64,000 nt of DNA from Chloroflexota bacterium (GTDB lineage: Bacteria > Chloroflexota > Anaerolineae > Aggregatilineales > Phototrophicaceae), in NCBI GenBank assembly GCA_028875185.1, contig JAPPFH010000049.1:24133-88132 (forward strand). The letters are read 5' to 3'. The notes below the pieces were generated by a model. It saw only the letters and a program-made list of their open reading frames with translations, was not told the DNA's origin and did not search any database. Below, piece by piece: positions 8,801-18,593 of the stretch. Position 1 is the stretch's first letter, and every line of letters starts with the position of its first letter. The position numbers and the translations under genes are program-made.

Positions 8801-9444
8801 GCCTCTGGGTAATCATCCCGGTCAAACCGCTTAAGAACGCCAAAAGCCGCTTGTCGCCGGTTCTCTTGCCCGATCAGCGCTTCGATTTGGCGCAGGCTAT
8901 GCTGCGGCATGTGCTGTCGGTTACGACGACTGTGCGGCAAGTCACCGGCGTGCTAGTGATCTCCCGCGATACCAAAGCGCTCGCCATCGCGCGCGAGTTT
9001 GGCGCCAAAACGCTGCAAGAAGGCGCAATGTCCAATCTGAATCCAGCTTTGATGCGCGCGACCATGGTAGTCAAGACCTGGCGCGCCGATGCGGTGCTGG
9101 TCTTGCCAGCTGACTTGCCCTTCATAAACGCGGAAGATATTCGCGGCATGATCCGACTGGCGGTGGATCGCTCGATTGTTATCGCGACTGATAAAGCCCG
9201 TGATGGCACCAATGGCTTATTGGTCCGGCCAGCTGGCGCGATCGAGTTCGCTTACGGCGGCGGCAGTTTTGACCGGCATCTCTGCCGAGCGGCGGCTGCC
9301 GGGCTGGATGCCTTCACATTTGAATCCGAGCGGCTGGCGCTGGATATTGACTTGCCAGCGGATCTGGCGACCTATCAAGAGATTCTGGCTGGCGGTCGCT
9401 TCGGGCATCTTCCTTCCTTCCCGCTCGCCTGCGGCGCTGGCTGA
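8797..9444 (+). CDS. cofC: 2-phospholactate/phosphoenolpyruvate guanylyltransferase
   Basis: 215 aa nucleotidyltransferase activating the three-carbon F420 precursor with GTP (FbiD/CofC). It opens with LWVIIPVKPLKNAKSRLSP, the family's GTP-binding variant of the GT-A signature, and has LPADLPFINAEDI as the metal-binding acidic loop and TDKARDGTNGLL further on. ATG 8797 overlaps the cofD stop by four bases, preferred over a TTG 21 bases upstream. It closes the contiguous F420 assembly operon. The Fo synthase genes (cofG/cofH or fbiC) are not in the window. Confidence 0.92.
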   Translation: MSLWVIIPVKPLKNAKSRLSPVLLPDQRFDLAQAMLRHVLSVTTTVRQVTGVLVISRDTKALAIAREFGAKTLQEGAMSNLNPALMRATMVVKTWRADAVLVLPADLPFINAEDIRGMIRLAVDRSIVIATDKARDGTNGLLVRPAGAIEFAYGGGSFDRHLCRAAAAGLDAFTFESERLALDIDLPADLATYQEILAGGRFGHLPSFPLACGAG

Positions 9445-9528
9445 GGGCGCTCCGCGCCTGCGATATGCCAGGGCTGAATGTCTGATAGAATGTTATAGAC
9501 CGATTCAGGTGGCAACTGGAGATAAGTC

Positions 9529-10536
<1,008 letters not shown>

Positions 10537-10568
10537 GCGGCCGCTATTCAAAGCTGATGCCGTGACGA

Positions 10569-11201
10569 ATGGGGAAGGCGCCGGTCTCCGTGAAGATTCT
10601 CTGTGTAAGCGATACCGAGATGCCGCAGCTGCACAATGCGGTGAATCTGCGCCGCCAATACCATGATGTCGAAATGATCATCAGCTGCGGCGACATGTCG
10701 CCGAATTATCTCGATTTCATATCGAGCATCATCGGGGCGCCGCTGTATTACGTGCGCGGCAATCACGATGAGATTTATGATAAAGAACCGCCCGGCGGCA
10801 TCGATCTACACGGACAGGTTGTCCAATATGGCGGATTGACGATGGCGGGACTGGAGGGCTGCATCCGCTACAACCGGGGCCAAATCCAATACTCGCAGGC
10901 GCAAATGCACGGCAAAGTTCTGGGCATGGCGCCGGCAGTCTTTTGGAATCGCTGGGCGCGCCAACGCCGAATCGACCTATTCGTCACACATTCGCCCGCG
11001 CGCGATATACATGACGGGAAGGATGTCGCTCACCGCGGCTTCGCCGGCTTTCTTAACTTTATGAAATGGTTTCGCCCGCGATATATGCTGCACGGGCACG
11101 TGCATACCTGGGATCGGCGCAAGACAGTGCGCACGCAATACGAATCCACCTGCGTCTTGAATATCAATCCATTCACCGTACTGGAACTCAATCCGCTTTA
11201 G
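10569..11201 (+). CDS. Calcineurin-like metallophosphoesterase
   Basis: 210 aa hydrolase with the full dinuclear metal motif set: LCVSDTEMP (D-x-x), SCGDMSPNYLDF (GD), VRGNHDEIYD (GNHD), VTHSPARDIHD and MLHGHVHTWD (GHxH). Such proteins hydrolyse phosphomono- or diesters, and the small bacterial members often have unknown substrates. The start is ATG 10569; a GTG at 10590 is an alternative that would remove seven residues. It sits 32 bases after the oxidoreductase and 41 bases before the hydroxylase subunit, probably in one transcript. Confidence 0.82.
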   Translation: MGKAPVSVKILCVSDTEMPQLHNAVNLRRQYHDVEMIISCGDMSPNYLDFISSIIGAPLYYVRGNHDEIYDKEPPGGIDLHGQVVQYGGLTMAGLEGCIRYNRGQIQYSQAQMHGKVLGMAPAVFWNRWARQRRIDLFVTHSPARDIHDGKDVAHRGFAGFLNFMKWFRPRYMLHGHVHTWDRRKTVRTQYESTCVLNINPFTVLELNPL

Positions 11202-11242
11202 GCGGCTTGGGGGCGCGCGAAACCGAAGGAGGCTCGTCAAGG

Positions 11243-12676
11243 ATGTGGGAAGTCTACTATAGCGCCAGCACAATTGATGAGGCCTTGGCGTTTTTGGACA
11301 AGCATGGGAGCGAAGCGCGCGTCGTCGCTGGCGGCACCGACCTTATCCTCGAGCTGGAAAGCGGCGGGCATCCGGATCTGAAGGCGCTGATCGACATCAC
11401 GCGCATACCCGATCTGGACACGATTTCGCTGCATGGCGACCGCATCGTCCTGGGTCCGCTGGCGACGCATAACCACGTCGTTGGCAGCAAGTTGATCCGC
11501 GAACGGGCGCTGCCGCTGGCGCAAGCCTCGTGGGAGGTGGGCGCCCCGCCGCTGCGCAATCGCGCCACTGTCGCCGGCAATCTCATCACCGCCTCGCCAG
11601 CCAACGACACCATCACGCCTCTGATCGCGCTGGATGCCGAAGTCACGCTGGCCTCAGTCGCTGGCGAACGTACGATTAGATTGGCCGATTTCTATCGCGG
11701 TTTGCGCCGTACCGTTATGCGCCCGGATGAATTGATGCGTGAGATACGGATCCCGCCATTGCGCGCCGATCAGCGGGGCTTGTTTCTGAAGCTGGGTCTG
11801 CGGCGAGCGCAGGCGATATCCGTTGTTGATGTCGCTGTCGTAGTTGCTTTTGACCATCTGGGCGCCGTCAGCGATGCGCGGATTGCCTTGGGCAGCGTGG
11901 CGCCAACTATCGTTCGCGCCCCGCTGGCGGAATCCTACTTAATTGGGGAGCGCTTGACCGCGGAGACCAATGCCGAAGCCGGGCGGCTCGCGAGCCAGTC
12001 GGTGAAGCCGATTGATGACCTGCGCGGCAGCGCCGATTACCGCAGTGAAATGGTGAAAATCCTGGTCGCGCGCGCGCTCGGGCAGTTGAACGCCGATCCG
12101 CCGGTCGACCGCATTCCGGATGCGCCGCCGATGCTTTGGGGCGCAAACAAAGGCGTCGTCACGCGGGGGCTGCCCAGGGCGATCAGGCACGGACCCGACA
12201 CGCCGATCGAGAGCCGCGTAAACGGCATCGCAGTTCGCGCCGCGGGCGGGCAGCAGAAGTCGCTTCTGCACTGGCTGCGCGATGAAGTCAAGCTGCCCGG
12301 CACAAAAGAAGGCTGCGCCGAGGGCGAGTGCGGCGCCTGTACCGTCTTTCTCGATGGGGCGGCTGTTCTTTCCTGCATGGTTCACGCGCCGCGCGCGCAT
12401 AACGCGGAAGTTGTCACAATAGAAGGCTTGCAACGCGGCGATGCGCTTCATCCGATTCAGCAGGCTTTCATTGATCAAGCGGCGGTGCAGTGCGGTTTTT
12501 GCACACCGGGTTTTCTGATGGCGGGCGCCAAGCTGCTTGATGAAATCAAAACGCCAGATACCGAACAAATCAATTATGGCATCAGCGGCAATCTATGCCG
12601 CTGCACCGGTTACTACAAAATCGTCGACGCTTTCCAGCAGGCGGCGAAAATGAACACTGAAGTTGAACAGGGCTAG
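11243..12676 (+). CDS. Fused FAD-binding and 2Fe-2S subunit of a molybdenum hydroxylase (xanthine dehydrogenase family)
   Basis: 477 aa electron-transfer subunit. Residues 1-285 form a CoxM/XdhB-like FAD domain (VVAGGTDLILELESGG and NRATVAGNLITASPANDTI). Residues about 320-477 form a CoxS-like domain with a plant-type 2Fe-2S cluster (C358, C363, C366 in GCAEGECGACTVF) and a second cluster (C417, C420 in QCGFCTPGF; C452, C454 in NLCRCTGYY). FAD-then-FeS is the reverse of the eukaryotic XDH order (FeS-FAD-Mo); the molybdenum subunit is a separate gene downstream. ATG 11243 is preceded by GAAGGAGG. Electrons would pass from Mo via FeS to FAD, then to NAD or another acceptor. Confidence 0.9.
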   Translation: MWEVYYSASTIDEALAFLDKHGSEARVVAGGTDLILELESGGHPDLKALIDITRIPDLDTISLHGDRIVLGPLATHNHVVGSKLIRERALPLAQASWEVGAPPLRNRATVAGNLITASPANDTITPLIALDAEVTLASVAGERTIRLADFYRGLRRTVMRPDELMREIRIPPLRADQRGLFLKLGLRRAQAISVVDVAVVVAFDHLGAVSDARIALGSVAPTIVRAPLAESYLIGERLTAETNAEAGRLASQSVKPIDDLRGSADYRSEMVKILVARALGQLNADPPVDRIPDAPPMLWGANKGVVTRGLPRAIRHGPDTPIESRVNGIAVRAAGGQQKSLLHWLRDEVKLPGTKEGCAEGECGACTVFLDGAAVLSCMVHAPRAHNAEVVTIEGLQRGDALHPIQQAFIDQAAVQCGFCTPGFLMAGAKLLDEIKTPDTEQINYGISGNLCRCTGYYKIVDAFQQAAKMNTEVEQG

Positions 12677-12680
12677 GTCT

Positions 12681-14435
12681 ATGGACCGAACGGTGCCGAA
12701 GACGGGCAGCGAAGAAATCGAACTCTATATGCGCACCTATTATTCGCTATTGCGTTCGAGTGACAACATCAAGATTGAAACGCTGGTCGAGAGCCACTTG
12801 GCCATGCGCTCCTCCTTGCACGAACATGCCGCTGCCGTAGAGCCTGACACATCCGCCCTGATGTACAGCGCGCTGCGTTTGCCAGCCTGCATTATACAGA
12901 CCGATGAAGTATTGATCGGGCAGATGAACCGCTCTTTCATCGCCGCTGGTTATCGCAATATCGAAAGTTGGCAGCGAGTTTATGCCACCGGACGCCGCCG
13001 GCGCACACATTTTGACGGCGACCGCATCATGGCAGTTTATGTTGTCAGCCGCTCCGATATCGATGATTTGGTGCCCATCTTGACCGCCTTTCAGATCGAA
13101 TGGAACAAGCTGCACCTCTTCCTGCAGAATCCCGAAGTCTCGGGTCTACTGCAAGCGTACGCCGATGCCGGCGACTTGCCGGACCCCGATTTCGCCGCCT
13201 TGGCCGCCGGTTTGCGCATGAGAGTTGCTGACCTGAAACGGCTGCACCTGCTTTGGCAAGAAGAATTCGTCAGCAACCTGCTTTACATTCGCCAACATCA
13301 CAAGAGCATGACGCTGCGCCTTATCGCCGGTTCGTTATCCGATTATCGGCGCGCAACCGCCTCCTGGTGGAATGAACTCTGCGAAGAACTGGCTTTTGCC
13401 GATATCGACCCGGGCGAGCGACCGGTCTATTTCGTATCAAGCAATACGCATTCCTTGATCAACCTGCTGGCCGGTTTCGCCCGCCGCTTTGAAGAAAGCC
13501 TGATTGATTACATCGAAAAATTTGAAGAGAAATCCTTGCTCACCGAATATGAAGACATCAAAGAGAGTTATCACAAGAGCATCGACAACTTCCTTTACTT
13601 TGTCTTGCGTCAATACCTTTCGGAAAAGGGCAGCCAGGCGCGCCATGTCCTCGCCAAGGAAGAGGCGCGCTTGGGCATTCATCGCATTCCCAGCCGGCAT
13701 GGCTTCGAGATGGAAACGCAAGTTATCGAATTAGGCAAGCTGGAGCCGCGCTGGTTCGATCCACGCTTGGGAAGAACCGATGATCTGGAACCGCTGCGCC
13801 ATAGCAACGCCATCATCATCAATGTAGATTATCCGCTCGGCATGGCTTCCTACGAATTGCTGAGCCGCATCTCACAAGGCGCTGGTCGGCTTGATGGCGT
13901 ATACGTCATGGGCAAAGCGGCAACCTTGAACGGCCGTATCGGCGATATGATGATCCCCAACGTCATCCACGACGAACACTCGCAAAATACATACCTGTTT
14001 CGGAACTGTTTCACCGCTCGCCACGTTCGCAGTTATATGGAGCACGGCAATGTGCTGGATAATCAAAAGGCGGTGACGGTGCTGGGCACTTTTTTGCAGA
14101 ATCCGAATTATATGAGCGTCTTCTACAAGGAAGGTTACACGGACATCGAAATGGAGGGCGGTCCCTATCTCTCAGCGGTTTACGAAGCTTTTCGCCCGCA
14201 GCGCCATCCGATGAACGAAATCGTCAATTTGCATTCGGTTAAGTTCGATATCGGCTTCTTGCATTACGCATCGGACAAGCCGATGAAAACGGGACAGAAT
14301 CTGGGCGCTGGCAGCTTGAGCTTCGGCGGAGTCGAACCGACCTACGCCGCCGCCATCGCTATCTTGCGGCGCGTATTCTACAACGAAACCGAAAAACTGA
14401 TCGAAACCACTTTCGAAGCGCTGCCCGCATTCTGA
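12681..14435 (+). CDS. Unassigned protein with nucleoside-phosphorylase-like C-terminal half
   Basis: 584 aa soluble protein of no family I can name with confidence. The N-terminal 370 residues are mainly helical. The C-terminal part resembles the phosphorylase/nucleosidase superfamily: GVYVMGKAATLNGRIGDMMIP is close to the G-x-x-G...IGD-x-x-IP core, and YTDIEMEGGPYLSAVYE carries the M-E-G ribose-contact motif; a late SDKP-type segment follows. ATG 12681 lies five bases after the preceding stop. Sitting between the two hydroxylase subunit genes, it may act on nucleosides or nucleotides that feed the hydroxylase. That role is inference. Confidence 0.72.
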   Translation: MDRTVPKTGSEEIELYMRTYYSLLRSSDNIKIETLVESHLAMRSSLHEHAAAVEPDTSALMYSALRLPACIIQTDEVLIGQMNRSFIAAGYRNIESWQRVYATGRRRRTHFDGDRIMAVYVVSRSDIDDLVPILTAFQIEWNKLHLFLQNPEVSGLLQAYADAGDLPDPDFAALAAGLRMRVADLKRLHLLWQEEFVSNLLYIRQHHKSMTLRLIAGSLSDYRRATASWWNELCEELAFADIDPGERPVYFVSSNTHSLINLLAGFARRFEESLIDYIEKFEEKSLLTEYEDIKESYHKSIDNFLYFVLRQYLSEKGSQARHVLAKEEARLGIHRIPSRHGFEMETQVIELGKLEPRWFDPRLGRTDDLEPLRHSNAIIINVDYPLGMASYELLSRISQGAGRLDGVYVMGKAATLNGRIGDMMIPNVIHDEHSQNTYLFRNCFTARHVRSYMEHGNVLDNQKAVTVLGTFLQNPNYMSVFYKEGYTDIEMEGGPYLSAVYEAFRPQRHPMNEIVNLHSVKFDIGFLHYASDKPMKTGQNLGAGSLSFGGVEPTYAAAIAILRRVFYNETEKLIETTFEALPAF

Positions 14436-14532
14436 GATTATCCAGCGCGCGCAACCGCACTCAGTGATTCTGAAAGCGAAACGAGAATGACTGCCAAAGG
14501 AGTGAGATTCATAATTCGTTTGAACAGCTTGT

Positions 14533-14727
14533 AAGGCTTGATTGGTATTACAAGACCGGCATGAAAAATGGGCAGAATACTGCATGACAGATCCTAATAA
14601 CGAGACGAAATCGCAATCTGTGTACTGTTTCGCACTGGGCTAAGCTCCCCTTCCCTCATTTTGGGGTAAGGGGCTGGGGGATGGGGGCAGAAAATCAGGC
14701 GATTTTCGCTAATACCAATCAAGCCTT
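14533..14727. repeat. Inverted repeat pair, 18 bp perfect arms
   Basis: The arm AAGGCTTGATTGGTATTA at 14533-14550 is repeated exactly in inverted orientation at 14710-14727 (TAATACCAATCAAGCCTT). The 159-base interior has no gene and includes one copy of the G-rich dispersed repeat. The arrangement resembles a miniature inverted-repeat element, but I see no clear target-site duplication outside the arms. Confidence 0.75.
14644..14688 (-). repeat. G-rich dispersed repeat, copy 1
   Basis: Read on the minus strand it runs from CCCCCATCCCCCAGCCCCTT through ACCCCAAAATGAGG to GGAAGGGGAGC. Related copies lie at 47435-47489 and at the right edge of the window (63979-64000), and a diverged one at 35185-35239. 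All are intergenic. Confidence 0.7.
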
Positions 14728-14843
14728 GTATGGGCGAGCGACCTGCGGCGTCTACGCGCGGCGGTGGCGCGCGCGCGCATGCTATTGATTTCTTTTGATT
14801 TTCCCCATGATAGATTTGAATCCACATTATTAGGATCACCGTC

Positions 14844-17069
14844 ATGACCAGCGAGCATTCCGATGTCATCAGCGAATCCGTCAAACGCATTGACGCCCGC
14901 GGCAAAGTAACCGGCGAGACGCGCTATCCGGGTGATATCGACATTGATGGCCAGTTGTGGATGCGCATCAAATTCAGCGAGCGCGCGCACGCCCGCGTGG
15001 TAAATGTCGATGCCGCCAAAGCCGAGGCGCTGCCGGGCGTTTTCCGCGTCTTCACCAGCCGCGATGTGCCGGTCAACGAATACGGGCTCGTGATCAAGGA
15101 TCAGCCGGTTCTATGCGGTCCCGGCGGCGTCAAAGCCGGCGCCGATGTCGTGCGCTGCTATATGGACATGGTCGCGACCGTGGTGGCTGAGACGGATGCA
15201 ATCGCGTTAGCGGCGCTGGACTTGATCGATGTGCGCTATGAGGACTTGCCGGCTGTATTCGATGCCGAGGAGGCGATGGCGGATAAAGCCCCGCAGCTGC
15301 ATCCCGATAGTCCCGGCAATCTGGTGGCGCGCTATCGCATCCGCCGCGGCGATATGGCGGCGGGTTGGGCCGCCGCCGATGTTGTGGTTGAGGGCGAGTA
15401 CGAGACGACCTGGCAAGAACATGCCTACTTACAGCCGGAAGCGGGGCTAGCTTATATCGATGAGGAAGATCGGGTCGCTGTCGTCGTCGCCGGTCAATGG
15501 ACGCATGAAGATCAGGAGCAGATTTACCATGCGCTGGACTTGCCGCCGGAGCAAGTGCGTGTGATTTATCCGGCGGTTGGCGGCGCCTTTGGCGGGCGCG
15601 AAGACATGTCGGTGCAGATTATTCTGGCGCTGGCCGCCGTGATTCTGCGCCGTCCCGTCAAGATTCAATGGAACCGCGAAGAGTCCATCCTGTATCACCA
15701 CAAACGCCATCCAATCAAGGTGCGCGCGAAATGGGGCGCCACCCGCGCTGGCATGCTGACCGCGGCTTCCGCTGAAGTCATCGGCGATGCCGGCGCCTAC
15801 AATTACACCTCGAATAAAGTATTAGGCAACGCTCAGCTAACCGTCAGCGGACCATACGAAATTTTGAACGTGCAGGTCGACACCTACGCCGTATACACGA
15901 ACAATATCCCGTCGGGGGCTTTCCGCGGCTTTGGCGCGCCGCAAGCCTTGTTCGCCGCTGAGGGGCAGATGAATCGCCTGGCGGCTGCGCTGGACATGGA
16001 TCCACTGGAAATCCGCCTGAAAAACAGCATCCGCGAAGGCAGCATTGGCGTCGTCGATACGCCCTTTCCCGCTGGCGTCACGATGCCGCAGGTGTTTGAG
16101 GCTTGTGGCCGCGAATCCTGGTGGCGGCGTTCTGGCGAGAATTGGCGGCTGTTGAAGCCGGCGCAACCGCCCGATCGCAGCAAGCGGCGCGGCCGCGGCA
16201 TCGCTGGCGGCTTCAAAAATGTTGGATTCAGCTTCGGCTTTCCTGAACATTGCTGGGCCGGCTTGGAATTGCACGGACGCGCCCACATCGACAAGGTTGT
16301 TCTCTACCATGCCGGCGCCGATGTCGGTCAAGGGGCGCATACCGCGCTCTGCCAGATGGCGGCGCAGGCAATCGGCGTGCCCTTTGATGCGGTCGAGCTG
16401 GTCGCCTCTGATACTGCCTCATCCGAATCAGCGGGCAGCGCTTCGGCTTCGCGGCTGACATTCATGTCCGGCAATGCCATCCGCGGCGCCGCCGACATCG
16501 CGCTGCAAAAGTGGCAGGATGAGGAGCGACCGGCGGTTGGCGAATTCATGTATCGTCCGCCGGCGACCACGCCCTTCGATCCGGAGAACGGACGCGCCGT
16601 ACCCAATTTTGCCTACGGTTACGTGGCTGAAGCGGTGGAAGTGGAGGTCGACATTGAGACCGGGCAGGTGCACTTGCTAGATGTAGTCTGCGCCAATGAC
16701 GTGGGCAAGGTCATCAATCCACAACAGTTGGAGGGCCAAATTGAAGGCGCGATTATTCAGGCGCAAGGCTACGCGCTAATGGAGGATTTGGTATCGGACG
16801 AAGGCAGAATCCGCAATCCCCATCTCTCGACCTATCTGATTCCGACATCGCTCGATGTGCCGCCCAGAATCAGGTCCGTCATTCTGGAGCATCCCGATCC
16901 GATCGGACCCTGGGGCGCGCGGGGCATGGCGGAGATGCCCTTCCTGCCACTGGCGCCCGCCATCGCCGCCGCCATATACGATGCGACCGGCGTGTGGATA
17001 GATTCCCAGCCATTCACGCCGCAAAAGGTGGTGGTGGCGCTGCGGAAACGTGGCATCGGCTTCATCTAA
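14844..17069 (+). CDS. xdhA: Molybdopterin-binding subunit of a xanthine dehydrogenase-family hydroxylase
   Basis: 741 aa catalytic subunit binding the molybdenum cofactor. It has the N-terminal a/b hammerhead domain (KRIDARGKVTGETRYPGDI), VGGAFGGRED for Mo-cofactor binding, GAFRGFGAPQALFAAEGQM, GADVGQGAHTALCQMAAQA, and the active-site segment GPWGARGMAEMPFLP with the expected catalytic glutamate at E697. Length is near that of three-subunit bacterial enzymes. It would pair with the fused FAD/2Fe-2S protein upstream and be matured by the YqeC-MocA protein downstream. The substrate (xanthine, hypoxanthine, nicotinate or another heterocycle) cannot be decided. Confidence 0.92.
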   Translation: MTSEHSDVISESVKRIDARGKVTGETRYPGDIDIDGQLWMRIKFSERAHARVVNVDAAKAEALPGVFRVFTSRDVPVNEYGLVIKDQPVLCGPGGVKAGADVVRCYMDMVATVVAETDAIALAALDLIDVRYEDLPAVFDAEEAMADKAPQLHPDSPGNLVARYRIRRGDMAAGWAAADVVVEGEYETTWQEHAYLQPEAGLAYIDEEDRVAVVVAGQWTHEDQEQIYHALDLPPEQVRVIYPAVGGAFGGREDMSVQIILALAAVILRRPVKIQWNREESILYHHKRHPIKVRAKWGATRAGMLTAASAEVIGDAGAYNYTSNKVLGNAQLTVSGPYEILNVQVDTYAVYTNNIPSGAFRGFGAPQALFAAEGQMNRLAAALDMDPLEIRLKNSIREGSIGVVDTPFPAGVTMPQVFEACGRESWWRRSGENWRLLKPAQPPDRSKRRGRGIAGGFKNVGFSFGFPEHCWAGLELHGRAHIDKVVLYHAGADVGQGAHTALCQMAAQAIGVPFDAVELVASDTASSESAGSASASRLTFMSGNAIRGAADIALQKWQDEERPAVGEFMYRPPATTPFDPENGRAVPNFAYGYVAEAVEVEVDIETGQVHLLDVVCANDVGKVINPQQLEGQIEGAIIQAQGYALMEDLVSDEGRIRNPHLSTYLIPTSLDVPPRIRSVILEHPDPIGPWGARGMAEMPFLPLAPAIAAAIYDATGVWIDSQPFTPQKVVVALRKRGIGFI

Positions 17070-17231
17070 TCCGCGCGCGCTGCATTCAGCTTCTTACTGC
17101 GAAGTCCGCGCGGACGCAGTTGCCAGCGCGCTCGTCCGCTTTCGTGTTATCATTAAACGAATCACGCTGCTCTTGTCTTTCAGCGAATGCGCCGGCGCTT
17201 TCATCTGCCGACTGTTGATTGGGATTCGTCT

Positions 17232-18593
17232 ATGCGATTTGAGCAAGCCTTCGAGGTGACGCCTGGCGATGTCGTCGCGTTCATCGGCGCCGGCGGCAAG
17301 ACATCGCTCATGGTGGGCTTGGGTTATGAACTGGCGGAAGCCGGCTGGCGGGTATTGGCGACCACCACGACCAGGCTCTCAACCGATCAACTGGACTTAT
17401 TTCCTTGTACGATGGCGGCCGGCGCCGCGCCCCGGGCGATCTCGCAGGCGCTGACGGAACACCAGTTTGTATTGCTGCGCGAGCAAATTCGCCAAGGATA
17501 TGTTTACGGACCCGCGCTTGGCTGGACCAGGCGCTTGCTGGACAGCGTCGACTCGGATATCTTGCTCATCGAAGCAGATGACGCGGCCGGCATGTCCTTC
17601 AAGGCGCCAATGCCAGACGAGCCCCAGGTGCCGCTTGAGACATCGCTAGTGATCTCGGTCGCTTCGCTCCGCGCGCTGGGAAAACCGCTGGATCGCGACC
17701 ACGTATACAATCCGGCGGCGATGATCGACCGCTATGGTTTCATCGAAAACAGCCCGATCAAATCGCCGTGGCTGGCGCAAGTGCTGCGCGATGAAGCGCT
17801 TGGTCTGCGTGGCGTCCCGGCGAGCGCTCGCGTGGTCGTTTTTCTAAACCACAGTCCCGAGCACGGTTTCAAGCGCGGACGCGCCCGCATGATCGCCCGT
17901 CTCAGCTTGCAAAACGAACGCATAGCTGCGGTTGCGCTCGGCTCGGTGCGCGGCGCGGAACCTGTGTTTGAACTGCAGCGCCGCGTTGGCGCGCTCGTAC
18001 TGGCGACTGGCGAATCACCCAACAAAGATCGCGATCGCATGCTGCGGCGAGCGGGGCGAGGGCGGGCGCCGGTTGCGCAGGTTACCGAGAAGGTGATTCG
18101 TTCGCGAATCGATCACATTCGCCTGGTCACCGGGGCGCGCGCGGCCGAAGTTCGGGCGGCCACCCGGCATCTAGGCGTCAAAACGATAGATGATCGGGCG
18201 CATGAATCTGGCGGGGCGGTCAGCGCGCTCAAAGCCGGGCTGCGCGCGCTGCCGGATCAGCTGGCGGCGGTGTTGATGGTCCCGGGCGATCAAGCGCGCC
18301 TGCAGCCGAAAGTGATCTACCATGTACTTGCAGCCTATGCGCGGGGAGAAGGCGATTTTATCATCCCGCGTTACCGGGCGCGCTCGGGCTACCCGGTCTT
18401 GATCGGCTCCCGCTATTGGGCCGACCTGCTGAAGCTGCCGCGCGGGAGCAGTTTCCGGGTGATCGTACAACGCTTTCTCGATGACATCACCTTCTTGGAT
18501 GTCGACAGCGACAGCATCTTTCACGATCATGGCGTTGGGCTGCTGCCTCGCTCGAAGCGTCACAATGCGCCCGTGGGCAGCCAAGACGCTTAG
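17232..18593 (+). CDS. Fusion of YqeC-like hydroxylase accessory protein and MocA-like nucleotidyltransferase
   Basis: 453 aa. Residues 1-230 match YqeC, the accessory protein tied to selenium-dependent molybdenum hydroxylases, with a P-loop at GAGGKTS (19-25), the TTTTRLS motif and LIEADDAAGMSFKAP. Residues about 250-453 resemble MocA, which makes molybdopterin cytosine dinucleotide: GALVLATGES, then VTGARAAEVRAA, MVPGDQARLQP and SGYPVLIGSRYW. The N-terminal GT-A loop is degenerate (normally LAAGxSxRxGxxK). ATG 17232 is chosen; an in-frame start 45 bases upstream exists. It converges on the channel gene with a 4-base overlap. Role inferred: cofactor tailoring or insertion. Confidence 0.83.
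   Translation: MRFEQAFEVTPGDVVAFIGAGGKTSLMVGLGYELAEAGWRVLATTTTRLSTDQLDLFPCTMAAGAAPRAISQALTEHQFVLLREQIRQGYVYGPALGWTRRLLDSVDSDILLIEADDAAGMSFKAPMPDEPQVPLETSLVISVASLRALGKPLDRDHVYNPAAMIDRYGFIENSPIKSPWLAQVLRDEALGLRGVPASARVVVFLNHSPEHGFKRGRARMIARLSLQNERIAAVALGSVRGAEPVFELQRRVGALVLATGESPNKDRDRMLRRAGRGRAPVAQVTEKVIRSRIDHIRLVTGARAAEVRAATRHLGVKTIDDRAHESGGAVSALKAGLRALPDQLAAVLMVPGDQARLQPKVIYHVLAAYARGEGDFIIPRYRARSGYPVLIGSRYWADLLKLPRGSSFRVIVQRFLDDITFLDVDSDSIFHDHGVGLLPRSKRHNAPVGSQDA

Larger units (their letters stand above)
14436..14843. other. Intergenic gap with repeats
   Basis: About 400 bases with no convincing gene on either strand. It is AT-richer than its surroundings, contains an 18-bp inverted repeat pair enclosing a copy of a G-rich dispersed repeat, and ends with the ribosome-binding region of the molybdenum subunit (AGGATCACC before ATG 14844). 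It separates the downstream hydroxylase subunit from the upstream operon, so the Mo subunit may have its own promoter here. I could not identify one with good spacing. Confidence 0.6.
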
